Shown here piece after piece: positions 27,053 to 34,868 of a DNA stretch of 64,000 nt; within the stretch, counting starts at the first letter, position 1; each line of letters starts with the position of its first letter. The position numbers and the translations under genes were made by a program. The notes below the pieces were generated by a model, which saw only the letters and a list, made by a program, of their open reading frames with translations, did not search any database and had not been told where the DNA came from. Origin of the DNA: Nocardia sp. NBC_01327 (GTDB lineage Bacteria; Actinomycetota; Actinomycetes; Mycobacteriales; Mycobacteriaceae); assembly GCF_035958815.1 (NCBI RefSeq), contig NZ_CP108383.1, positions 1,612,001 to 1,676,000 of the forward strand, in the 5' to 3' direction.

Positions 27053-28036
27053 ATGAGGAATACGGTGCGAGTCGCTGCGGTCCAAGCCGAGCCGAAATGG
27101 CTGCGGTTGTCCGAAGGTGTCGAGCATGTCGTTGAACTGATCGGCGCAGCGGCTGCGGGTGGAGCGCGCCTGGTCGCATTCCCGGAGACCTTCCTCCCGG
27201 GCTATCCGTGGTGGCGCTGGGTGGAATCCAATCAGTGGAACGTCGAGTACTCGACTCGGTGCCGCGAAAATTCGATGATTCGCGATGGCGCGGAAATGCG
27301 CCGAATCACCGCCGCCGCACGGGACTACGGCGTCCAGGTGGTGCTGGGATTCGGGGAACGGCAGGATCGCCGAATCTATATGGCACAGGCCGTCATAGAT
27401 GAAATGGGTCAGCTGATTTCGGTGCGGCGAAAAGCCGGACTCAACAGTGTCGAGCGCAAGGTATTCGCTTCGGGCACACCGAATCTCCCGACCGTGCATC
27501 ACAGCATCATCGGCAAGGTCGGTGCGCTGACCGGACAGGAGAATCAGCGCCCGCTGCTCACCCGCGCACTGCGTGCGGACGAGGAGCAGATCCACGTGGC
27601 GGCCTGGCCGGGCGGTCTGAACGGTGAAGCGCCGGGACCGGATTCGAGTGTCACCGTGAGCCGTATGTACGCGCTGGAGGCGGGTGCGTATGTGGTCGCG
27701 CCCTGTGTGGTGGTCGCCGATGCGGCCTGGGCGGGCCGGGGCGGCGCCCCGGTGGTCACGCGCAGCGGCCGGGCGCGGATCTACGGGGCCGACGGCACCG
27801 ATGTCGTCACACCGCTCGATGAGGGCGCGGAGGGCATTCTGTTCGCCGATCTGGAGCTGGATACCACCCGCACCGGGGATTCGGAATCGGATCTCACACT
27901 GCAGCACCGGCTTCGGAAGGGCGGTCAGCAGGCGCCCCGGGCCACGCGCGCCGGTTCCGCGCGCCGGCTGGGCGCCGAACGCTGGGCCGTGCCGCTCACG
28001 CTCGGGCAGTATCCGGGCGATACCGCCGCCTGCTGA
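27053..28036 (+). CDS. Nitrilase-family homologue lacking the catalytic cysteine (second copy)
   Basis: A 327-residue protein. It keeps VRVAAVQAEPKW, FPETFLPGYPWWRW, Lys in RRKAGLNSVERK, and HVAAWPGG. The nucleophile segment is KVGALTGQENQRPL, so Gly161 replaces the catalytic Cys and Gln the next Trp. The substituted residue is at the same number as in the first copy, suggesting inheritance from a common inactive ancestor. The C-terminal MYALEAGAYVVAP and ARIYGADGTDVVTPLDEGAEGILFADLEL are well kept, so the fold is under constraint. ATG 27053 has GAAGGAAG upstream. It ends 3 bases before the convergent CsoR stop. Confidence 0.87.
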   Translation: MRNTVRVAAVQAEPKWLRLSEGVEHVVELIGAAAAGGARLVAFPETFLPGYPWWRWVESNQWNVEYSTRCRENSMIRDGAEMRRITAAARDYGVQVVLGFGERQDRRIYMAQAVIDEMGQLISVRRKAGLNSVERKVFASGTPNLPTVHHSIIGKVGALTGQENQRPLLTRALRADEEQIHVAAWPGGLNGEAPGPDSSVTVSRMYALEAGAYVVAPCVVVADAAWAGRGGAPVVTRSGRARIYGADGTDVVTPLDEGAEGILFADLELDTTRTGDSESDLTLQHRLRKGGQQAPRATRAGSARRLGAERWAVPLTLGQYPGDTAAC

Positions 28037-28039
28037 GGG

Positions 28040-28396
28040 TCAGGAGCGCACGAGACGCGCGATGGCGTCGGTGGCTTCCTTGATCTTGGCCTCGGCCTCC
28101 GGGCCGCCCGCGATGGCCGCGTCGACCACGCAGTGGCTGATGTGATCCTCCAGCAGGCCCATGGCGACGGCCTGCAGGGCCTTGGTCATGGCGGAGACCT
28201 GGGTCAGGATGTCGATGCAGTACTTTTCCTCTTCGACCATGCGCTGCAGGCCGCGGGACTGACCCTCGATCCGGCGCAGGCGCTTGAGGTAGTCGTCCTT
28301 GGCGGTGATGTAGCCGTGCGTCGAGTGGTCATGGGCCGACGGCTCGGCGTGGTCGGGTGCCGACGGCTCGGTGGTGGTGGTCTCTTCGTTGGTCAC
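28040..28396 (-). CDS. csoR: CsoR-type copper-sensing repressor
   Basis: A 118-residue DUF156/CsoR protein. A His-rich N-terminal tail (HDHSTHGY) precedes the four-helix domain with KDDYLKRLRRIEGQSRGLQRMVEEEKYC. Cys60, His85 and Cys89 have the same spacing as the Cu(I) ligands Cys36-His61-Cys65 of M. tuberculosis CsoR, so copper sensing is likely. The start is taken as GTG 28396 with GAGGAA upstream; a GTG five codons earlier is possible. No copper ATPase or chaperone lies in the window. A candidate operator is directly upstream. Confidence 0.85.
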   Translation of the reverse strand: MTNEETTTTEPSAPDHAEPSAHDHSTHGYITAKDDYLKRLRRIEGQSRGLQRMVEEEKYCIDILTQVSAMTKALQAVAMGLLEDHISHCVVDAAIAGGPEAEAKIKEATDAIARLVRS

Positions 28397-28423
28397 CGTC
28401 GATTTCCTCACTCCCGGCGTCAA

Positions 28424-28438
28424 TACCCCCCTAGGGTA
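28424..28438. promoter_or_regulatory. CsoR-like operator candidate
   Basis: TACCC at 28424-28428 and GGGTA at 28434-28438 flank a perfect CCCTAGGG palindrome, giving a TACCCCCCTAGGGTA box. It resembles known CsoR/RcnR GC-tract operators. It lies between csoR (minus) and the methylthioadenosine phosphorylase gene (plus), so it may serve autoregulation and perhaps both genes. Confidence 0.6.
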
Positions 28439-28490
28439 CAGGGCCGGGCCTGGTAGCACCACTCATGCGCGCATGCGCAAGAATTGCGGC

Positions 28491-29306
28491 ATGAGTTCGG
28501 ATCCTCGGGCCACGCTGGCCATTATCGGCGGCAGCGGGTTCTACGACTTCTTCGGTGACGATGCGACCACGGTGGAGGTCGACACCCCCTTCGGCGCGCC
28601 GAGCGCGCCCATCACCATCGGCGAGGTGGAGGGGCGTTCCGTGGCCTTCCTGCCGCGACACGGGCGCAAGCACGAGTTCTCGCCGCATACGGTGCCCTAC
28701 CGGGCCAATATGTGGGCGCTGCGCTCGCTCGGCGTGCGCCGCATCTTCGGGCCCTGCGCGGTCGGCAGCCTGCGCGCCGACTGGGGTCCGGGCACCGTGG
28801 CCGTGCCGGACCAGCTGGTCGATCGCACCTCCGGACGGGATCAGACCTTCTTCGACGCGGGTGGCGTGCATGTCTCGTTCGCCGACCCGTACTGCGCGGA
28901 ACTGCGCACCGCCGCCATTTCGGCCGCCGGCGCCGAACTGCCGCTCAAAGATCACGGCACCATGGTCGTGGTGCAGGGCCCGCGCTTCTCCACGCGCGCC
29001 GAGAGCCAGTGGTTCGCCGGTCTGGGCTGGGAGCTGGTCAATATGACCGGGCATCCCGAGGCCGTGCTCGCCCGTGAGCTCGAAATGTGCTACTCCGCAA
29101 TCGCTCTCGTCACCGATCTGGATGCCGGGGTGGAATCCGGGCACGGGGTCAGCGCCATCGATGTCTTCGCCGAATTCGAGCGAAACCTGGTGCCGTTCAA
29201 GGCGCTGGTGCGCCGGGCCGTCGCCGCCGTCGAGGGCGACGACACCTGCGCGGATTGCAGCGTGCACTCCGGCACCGGTGTCCAGTTGCCGTTCGAACTG
29301 CCGTAG
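28491..29306 (+). CDS. mtnP: S-methyl-5'-thioadenosine phosphorylase
   Basis: A 271-residue PNP/MTAP-family enzyme that cleaves methylthioadenosine with phosphate to adenine and methylthioribose-1-phosphate. Visible motifs are LAIIGGSGFYDF (phosphate loop), RHGRKHEFSPHTVPYRANMWAL, QGPRFSTRAE and MTGHPEAVLARELEMCYS. The order mtnP then galE3-like matches Rv0535-Rv0536 of M. tuberculosis, from memory. The ribosome site before ATG 28491 is weak; an ATG at 28474 would add six residues. A strong terminator hairpin follows. Confidence 0.9.
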   Translation: MSSDPRATLAIIGGSGFYDFFGDDATTVEVDTPFGAPSAPITIGEVEGRSVAFLPRHGRKHEFSPHTVPYRANMWALRSLGVRRIFGPCAVGSLRADWGPGTVAVPDQLVDRTSGRDQTFFDAGGVHVSFADPYCAELRTAAISAAGAELPLKDHGTMVVVQGPRFSTRAESQWFAGLGWELVNMTGHPEAVLARELEMCYSAIALVTDLDAGVESGHGVSAIDVFAEFERNLVPFKALVRRAVAAVEGDDTCADCSVHSGTGVQLPFELP

Positions 29307-29320
29307 TTCCGACCCTGCTG

Positions 29321-29364
29321 ACGTAGGCCCGGTCCGATCTTCCCAGGTCGGACCGGGCCTACGT
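29321..29364 (+). terminator. Intrinsic terminator-like hairpin after mtnP
   Basis: A perfect 17-bp inverted repeat (arms 29321-29337 and 29348-29364, starting ACGTAGGCCCGG) with a 10-base loop, 14 bases after the mtnP stop. A short TATATCT follows. It separates mtnP from the epimerase gene. Confidence 0.75.
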
Positions 29365-29410
29365 ATATCTCCCGGTCGCGTATCCGCGCCGGTCGCCTAC
29401 GCTGGAAGCC

Positions 29411-30781
29411 ATGAGCGAAGGCGGACCGCAGGCCGACCGGATGCGAGTACTGCTGACCGGTGCGGCCGGGTATATCGGCTCCCATGTGCACCGCGCCCTG
29501 CTCGTCGCGGGCCATGAGGTCATTGCCGTGGATGCCATGCTCGAAGCCGTGCACGGGACGAATGTCACTGCGCCCGAGCGGGTTTCCCTCGTAGATATTC
29601 GCAATCCGGATGCCTTGGAGCCGCTGCTGCGCGGTGTGGACGTGGTCTGTCATCTGGCCGCCGCGGTCCCGGTCGTGGATCTGTCGGTGCTGCGGTCCGG
29701 AGCGGGGAGCAGTGCGCCCGGTCGCGCCTCCACGCCGCCGGCCGCCGAGCATGACGAGCCCGGCGGTGTCGATTCGGGACCGGTTCGGCCGCTCGGGGGT
29801 GACGGCGACCGCCCGGAGTCCGGCCCCGGATCGGAGGGGGCACACGAATTCGGCCACTCCGGTGGGCGCGGGCGGGCGGGTTCCGGGCGGCGCGAGGATG
29901 TCGGGCACGGGGCCGGGCCGTGTGTGCGGGCGCCGGTGGGGGAGGCAGGGCACGGGGCCGCGCGGCCGGGGCCGCTGGAGATGCAGCAGGCCGCCCTGTA
30001 CGCCACGCACAATGACGCGGGGACGGCGATCCTGCTCGCGGCCATGGAGCGTGCCGGGGTGCGGCGGCTGGTGCTGGCATCGTCGGTGGCCGTGTACGGC
30101 GAGGGACGGTATCGGGCGGGGCGGGGCGGGCCGTTCTTTCCCGGATTGCGGCGACGAGCGGATCTGGATCGGGGGCTGTTCGATCATCGGGCGCCGCGCA
30201 CGGGTGATCTGCTGACCTGGGAACCGCTGGGCGAGGATGCGCCGCTGCGGCCCCGGAGCGCTTATGCGGCAAGCAAAGTGGCGCAGGAGCACTATGCGCT
30301 GGCGTGGGTCGCGAGTACCGGATCGGCGGCGACGGTGCTGCGGTATCACCATGTGTACGGGGAGTCGGTGGGTGCGCGGCGAATTCGGTCGGCGGAATCG
30401 GCTGTGGCGGCGCGGTTTCGGGCGGAGCTGCTGGCCGGGCGGGCGCCGCAGGTTTTCGAGGACGGCGGGCAGGTCCGGGATTTTGTGCATATGCGCGATA
30501 TCGCCGCGGCGACCGTGGCCGCCGTCGAGCGCCGGCTGGCGGGGTTCGTGCCGCTGAATATTGCCTCGGGGCGGCCGCTCACGCTGTGGGAGGTGGCCGC
30601 CACCATGTCGAAGGCGCTCAACGGTCCGTCACCCATTGTGACCGGGCAGTATCGGATCACCGATATCCGGCATCTGGTCGCCGATCCCGAACGTGCCCGC
30701 CACGCACTGGATTTCACCGCCCGCACGGCCCCGGCAGCCGGCCTCGCCGCCTACGCCACCAGCTCCGCCGACCGCCTCTGA
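29411..30781 (+). CDS. NAD-dependent epimerase/dehydratase, GalE3-like, with insertion
   Basis: A 456-residue extended short-chain dehydrogenase. It has the NAD-binding LLTGAAGYIGSHV at residues 14-26, the SSVAVYG strand with catalytic Ser, and YAASK with catalytic Tyr and Lys. FEDGGQVRDFVHMRDIA and the C-terminal part resemble UDP-glucose/UDP-galactose epimerases of the GalE3 group. Residues ~93-190 (29687-29980) are a Gly/Arg/Pro/Ala-rich low-complexity segment that related proteins lack. It replaces a loop before the ATHNDAGTAILLAAMERAG helix. The frame is intact, so it may be a tolerated surface loop. The sugar substrate is unknown. Confidence 0.8.
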   Translation: MSEGGPQADRMRVLLTGAAGYIGSHVHRALLVAGHEVIAVDAMLEAVHGTNVTAPERVSLVDIRNPDALEPLLRGVDVVCHLAAAVPVVDLSVLRSGAGSSAPGRASTPPAAEHDEPGGVDSGPVRPLGGDGDRPESGPGSEGAHEFGHSGGRGRAGSGRREDVGHGAGPCVRAPVGEAGHGAARPGPLEMQQAALYATHNDAGTAILLAAMERAGVRRLVLASSVAVYGEGRYRAGRGGPFFPGLRRRADLDRGLFDHRAPRTGDLLTWEPLGEDAPLRPRSAYAASKVAQEHYALAWVASTGSAATVLRYHHVYGESVGARRIRSAESAVAARFRAELLAGRAPQVFEDGGQVRDFVHMRDIAAATVAAVERRLAGFVPLNIASGRPLTLWEVAATMSKALNGPSPIVTGQYRITDIRHLVADPERARHALDFTARTAPAAGLAAYATSSADRL

Positions 30782-31084
30782 AGCCAACACCCCACAGCCG
30801 AACCGCGCCTCGCAGTCACCGCTGACGGCGCGACCTCTCCAGCCGAGGCCGAAGACTGCTGCGGGCACATTGCGCAGCCCGTTTACTCATGGCGCAGCCC
30901 CCGCAGGGGCTGTATGCCGAGGACGCGCGCTGTGTGATGCGCATGGGGTGTGTGCGGGCACATCGCGCAGCCCGGCCCGGTATCGCGCAGCCCGCTTTCG
31001 CGTCGCGCAGTGGTTATGCGGACTGTTCGGCGGGGACGCGCGTTGTTTGGTGTGGTGTGGAGGGGGGCAGGGGAGGATGGTGCG
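30782..31084. repeat. Repeat-bearing spacer between the epimerase and FMN reductase genes
   Basis: A 303-base gap with no convincing gene. A 21-base element occurs twice (30861-30881 and 30954-30974, 20 of 21 identical, start GCGGGCACAT). The nonamer GCGCAGCCC occurs four times between 30872 and 30993. A GGGGACGCGCG/GAGGACGCGCG pair is also present. The function is unknown. Confidence 0.6.
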
Positions 31085-31639
31085 GTGAGTACTCCCTTGC
31101 GGCTGGAAGTGATCGTGGCGAGTGTGCGGGCGGGGCGGTTCGCGCCGGTGGTCGCGGACTGGTTTCTGCGGGTGGCGCGGGCGAATGAGGGGTTCGAGGT
31201 GGGGGTGATCGATCTCATCGATACGTCGCTGCCGGTGGATTTGAGTGTGACGGACGAGGTGCGGGCGTATCTCGAAAGGATCGATGCGGCAGACGCATTC
31301 GTGGTGGTCACCTCGGAGTACAACCATGGGTATCCGGCGGCGTTGAAGACCGCGCTCGATACCGGTAAGCGTGAATGGCGGGGCAAGCCGATCGGTTTCG
31401 TGAGCTACGGCGGTCTGTCGGGCGGGCTGCGCGCGGTGGAGCAATTGCGGCAGGTGGTGGCGGAGGTGCATATGGTGTCGATCCGCGAGACCGTCAGCTT
31501 CCATGAGGCCAAGCGGAAGTTCGATGCGGAGGGCGAGACCTGGGACGGTGCGGCCATCGATGCGGCACAGCGCCTGCTGCGTCAACTCGATTGGTGGGGA
31601 AGGACTTTGCGCGCGGCCGGCGAGCCTTATCCGGGCTGA
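31085..31639 (+). CDS. NADPH-dependent FMN reductase (flavodoxin-like)
   Basis: A 184-residue protein of the NAD(P)H-dependent FMN/azo-reductase family. It begins with a beta strand and phosphate loop, LRLEVIVASVRAGRFAPVVADW. The characteristic VVVTSEYNHGYPAALKTALD and GFVSYGGLSGGLRAVEQLRQV flavin-binding segments follow. It would reduce free flavin or quinones in the cytosol. GTG 31085 is preceded by GGGGAGGA. It is convergent with eccE and overlaps it by 13 bases. Its physiological substrate is not evident. Confidence 0.88.
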   Translation: MSTPLRLEVIVASVRAGRFAPVVADWFLRVARANEGFEVGVIDLIDTSLPVDLSVTDEVRAYLERIDAADAFVVVTSEYNHGYPAALKTALDTGKREWRGKPIGFVSYGGLSGGLRAVEQLRQVVAEVHMVSIRETVSFHEAKRKFDAEGETWDGAAIDAAQRLLRQLDWWGRTLRAAGEPYPG

Positions 31640-33273
31640 CCAGTCAAGGCGTGCGCCGCGCGGGGCTGTCCGATGTACGTGGATTCGCGGGGGATGGAGA
31701 CCAAGTTCAGTTCCACCTGTGTGGTGCCGGTGCGCAGGGTGATGCGATTCCCCGTCGCCTCCGGCTGCACGATGGACAGATCGGGCCGCGCGCCCGGCCA
31801 GCCCAGCGGATCGCCCGCGAGGTAGAGGGTGGTGACGCCGGCGTGCGGCGCCGGTGCGAGCACACCGTCCACCACCACGGCGGTGAATCCCGCATCGGAT
31901 TCATGGGTTTCGGCGGCGAGGGTCAGGCGTTCGGGATTGCCGATGGTGGTGATCAACTGCTCCCAGGCGTCCGGCCGCTGTGTGCGAATGAGGACGCGCT
32001 CGCCCACGGCCAGCGCGCGGAACACCAGCTGCTGTGCCAGATACAGTTCCCCGGAGACGTACACGCTCGAAATGCCCTGGCCCACAAGACGTACCGCGAC
32101 GCCATTGCCCTCGTCATCGGAGCCGAGCAGCTGTCCGCAGCCGGCCGAGGCCAGCTGTACCGCACCGATGTCCGCGACGGCGCGTACCTCGGTGGGGACG
32201 GTGCCGTCCAGGCCGGGCACCGCCAGCGGCAGGTGGGCGAGCAGGCCCTCGCGGTGGCGGCCGTTCATGGAGATCATGTGCCGCTGCAATTGCTCCTGCG
32301 GCAGTTCTCGCGTGGTGAGCCGCCAGGCCGCGCCGATGCGCACGGTGTCGGCGGTGCGGCCGGGCCGCAGTCGCAGCGCCACGGTGGTGCCGCGGGAGGC
32401 GGGCACCCACAGCTGGGCCAGCTGTTCGGAGTCCAGTCGCGCCGGGTCCACGGCCGCACCGATATTCACACTGTTGCCGAATTCGGTGTAGCGCCAGTGC
32501 TGGGTGAGCTCGCGCGGGTCCACGCCCGCGGTGATCCGCAGGGCCGCCTTGGTGATCTCGGGGGCGGTCAGCGTGCGAGCCGGGCAGTCGGCATCCTCCA
32601 GGGTTCGCAGGATGCGCTGCGTGGCGATGGTGACGGCCCGGCAGGCGCCGTCCAGTCCGCCGCCGCGCCGGTTGGCGGCATCGGGGCACAGCAGCGGGTC
32701 GAAGGCGATGGCCAGCCAGACGGTGCGGTGCGCGGTGGCGGGCAGTGGGCCGAGCAGGGATTCGTAGATGGCTCCCGCGGGTGTGCCGGAGCGACTGCGG
32801 TGACCGTGCGAGACGATATCGATCCCGGCGAGCCGAATATCGTGCTGGGTAAGGCTTTTCGCGAGTTCGGGCAGGGGCAGCAGATGTGAGGCCTGCACGG
32901 TGGAGCGGCCCAGCCGGGTCAGTCCGCCCTTGGGTGGCAGGACCTCGACCACCGCGACGACCTGGCTGCCGTCCCGGAACAGTCCGAGTGAGCGTCCGTC
33001 GCCGCTGTGGAAGTCGATGAGGTCGGTGCCCGGGTGCGGACGGCGGGCGCGGAAGGCGATCCGGGTGCCCAGCCAATCACAAACTGTTCGTTTGCCCAGT
33101 GGTAACAACAAGACCAGTCCGCACGCTATGGCGACGCCGAAGGCCACCCGGAACGGGACCCCGCAGACCACCGCGACGGCCAGCACGACCGCCGCGGTCA
33201 ACTGAGCGACCAGCAGGTTTGTCAGGGTTATCCGGCCCAGCACAGGGCGCGAAATGGTGCCGGATGCGGCCAT
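31627..33273 (-). CDS. eccE: Type VII secretion protein EccE
   Basis: A 548-residue protein. Two N-terminal membrane segments (residues ~15-37 and ~40-60) are followed by GKRTVCDWLGTRIAFRARR and a long cytosolic domain with RSLGLFRDGSQVVAVVEV. This matches EccE, a peripheral subunit of the type VII secretion membrane complex. M. tuberculosis ESX-4 lacks EccE, but some other actinobacterial ESX-4-type loci have it, so this system looks complete. The ATG at 33273 has a GGGGGA site. It is divergent from eccB with a 114-base shared upstream region. Confidence 0.88.
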   Translation of the reverse strand: MAASGTISRPVLGRITLTNLLVAQLTAAVVLAVAVVCGVPFRVAFGVAIACGLVLLLPLGKRTVCDWLGTRIAFRARRPHPGTDLIDFHSGDGRSLGLFRDGSQVVAVVEVLPPKGGLTRLGRSTVQASHLLPLPELAKSLTQHDIRLAGIDIVSHGHRSRSGTPAGAIYESLLGPLPATAHRTVWLAIAFDPLLCPDAANRRGGGLDGACRAVTIATQRILRTLEDADCPARTLTAPEITKAALRITAGVDPRELTQHWRYTEFGNSVNIGAAVDPARLDSEQLAQLWVPASRGTTVALRLRPGRTADTVRIGAAWRLTTRELPQEQLQRHMISMNGRHREGLLAHLPLAVPGLDGTVPTEVRAVADIGAVQLASAGCGQLLGSDDEGNGVAVRLVGQGISSVYVSGELYLAQQLVFRALAVGERVLIRTQRPDAWEQLITTIGNPERLTLAAETHESDAGFTAVVVDGVLAPAPHAGVTTLYLAGDPLGWPGARPDLSIVQPEATGNRITLRTGTTQVELNLVSIPRESTYIGQPRAAHALTGQPG

Positions 33274-33387
33274 CGTCGTCCCCCAATAATCCGGTTCGGC
33301 CCCCGGGCTTCGTGGCCGAGTGCGTATGAAGATCGTGCCGAACTGTACTGTGTGCGGCGAACGCAATGACTGGTCGGGGGAGTTTCA

Positions 33388-34863
33388 ATGCCGTCAAAAC
33401 CGACGACCCGATGGCAGGTGAGCGGCTATCGCTTCCTGGTTCGTCGCATGGAACACGCCCTGGTGCGCAGGGACGTGCGGATGCTGCACGACCCGATGCG
33501 GTCGCAATCGCGGGCCTTCAGTGTCGGAGTGATTCTCGCGTGCGTCGCCCTGGCTGGTTGCGGGGTGCTTGCTCTACTGCGGCCGCAGGACAGGATCGGC
33601 TCCAGCAAGATCCTCATCGGCAAGGACACGGGGGCCGTCTATGTGGTCCTCGACAATGTGGTGCACCCGGCGCTGAACCTGACTTCGGCGCGGCTGGCGG
33701 CGGGGGAGGCCGCCAAACCCGCCACGGTGAAGGAGACCGAACTCGCGAAGAAGCCGCGCGGGCAGCTGATCGGCATTCCCGGCGCGCCCGCCTCGCTCGC
33801 CTTCGACGCGAGGTCGGGCGGTCGCACCTGGACGATCTGCGATGTGCTCGCCAATGACGGCAGTCGCACGCTGACCACCTCGGTGCTGGCTGGTGATCCG
33901 GTGCAGGGCAAGGTATCCGGGCTGGACTCGGGTAGGGGCCTGCTCGTACAGGGGCGTGATCACACCTATCTGGTCTACGACAATCAGCGCGCGCAGGTGG
34001 ATATGAACGATCGGGCCGTGGTGGACGCCCTCGATATTCGCGGCCTGACGCCGCGGCCGATCAGTCCGGGGCTGCTCGACGCCATTCCGGAGGTGCTGCC
34101 GATCGTGCCGCCGCAGATCGCGGATGCCGGTGCGGCGCCGAACTATTCGATCGGCGACCACCGCATCGGTGATGTGGTGCAGGTGCGCACCGATAACAAG
34201 AACTATGTGGTGCTCGCGGACGGGCTGCAGCCGGTGTCGGCGCTGACCGCCGATATCGTGCGCAATGCCTACCGGTCCACGGCCGCCGACGATCACATCG
34301 GCCAGGCCGACCGCACCGGGGCGCCGGTGTCCTCGGCGCTGCCGGTCGCGAACTATCCGGATCGCGCCCCCAGCATTGTGGACGGTAAGGATCAGCCCGT
34401 CGACTGCCTGTCCTGGCGGCCGGTCGAATCCGCCGATCAGGCCGATGGCAGCAAGCATGCCGATCTGGCGGTGCTGACCGGTCATGCCGTGCCGATTCCG
34501 GACCGCGCCCGGTTGGTGCCGCTGGCCCAGGCCGACGGCAACGGCCCGGCGGTCGACAGCTTCTATATGAAGCCGGGCTCGGGCGCGTACGTGCAGACCA
34601 CCGGTATCGAACCGGATAGTCAGCGGCGCGACAGCCTGTTCTTCATCTCCGATTACGGTGTGCGATACGGCATCAAGAATCTGGAATCGGCCAAAGCTCT
34701 CGGCATGGACCCGGAATCGGTGCGGCCGGAACCCGCGCCCTGGTCGATCGCCGGTGTGATCGCGTCCGGGCCGACATTGAGCCGTGAGGCCGCGATGGTG
34801 GCGCACGATGGTGTCGACCCCGACCCGAATCCGGCGAAAGATCCTGTCAAAGCACAGAACTGA
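33388..34863 (+). CDS. eccB: Type VII secretion protein EccB
   Basis: A 491-residue membrane protein. The conserved N-terminal segment TTRWQVSGYRFLVRRMEHALVR precedes one membrane helix (~residues 46-66, VGVILACVALAGCGVLALL). The C-terminal ~420 residues are the extracytoplasmic repeat domain with LVYDNQRAQVDMND and a Cys pair (TWTICDV, PVDCLSW). EccB is a core subunit of the type VII complex with EccC, EccD and EccE. It ends 5 bases before the convergent mycosin stop. Confidence 0.93.
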   Translation: MPSKPTTRWQVSGYRFLVRRMEHALVRRDVRMLHDPMRSQSRAFSVGVILACVALAGCGVLALLRPQDRIGSSKILIGKDTGAVYVVLDNVVHPALNLTSARLAAGEAAKPATVKETELAKKPRGQLIGIPGAPASLAFDARSGGRTWTICDVLANDGSRTLTTSVLAGDPVQGKVSGLDSGRGLLVQGRDHTYLVYDNQRAQVDMNDRAVVDALDIRGLTPRPISPGLLDAIPEVLPIVPPQIADAGAAPNYSIGDHRIGDVVQVRTDNKNYVVLADGLQPVSALTADIVRNAYRSTAADDHIGQADRTGAPVSSALPVANYPDRAPSIVDGKDQPVDCLSWRPVESADQADGSKHADLAVLTGHAVPIPDRARLVPLAQADGNGPAVDSFYMKPGSGAYVQTTGIEPDSQRRDSLFFISDYGVRYGIKNLESAKALGMDPESVRPEPAPWSIAGVIASGPTLSREAAMVAHDGVDPDPNPAKDPVKAQN

Positions 34864-34868
34864 GCGGC

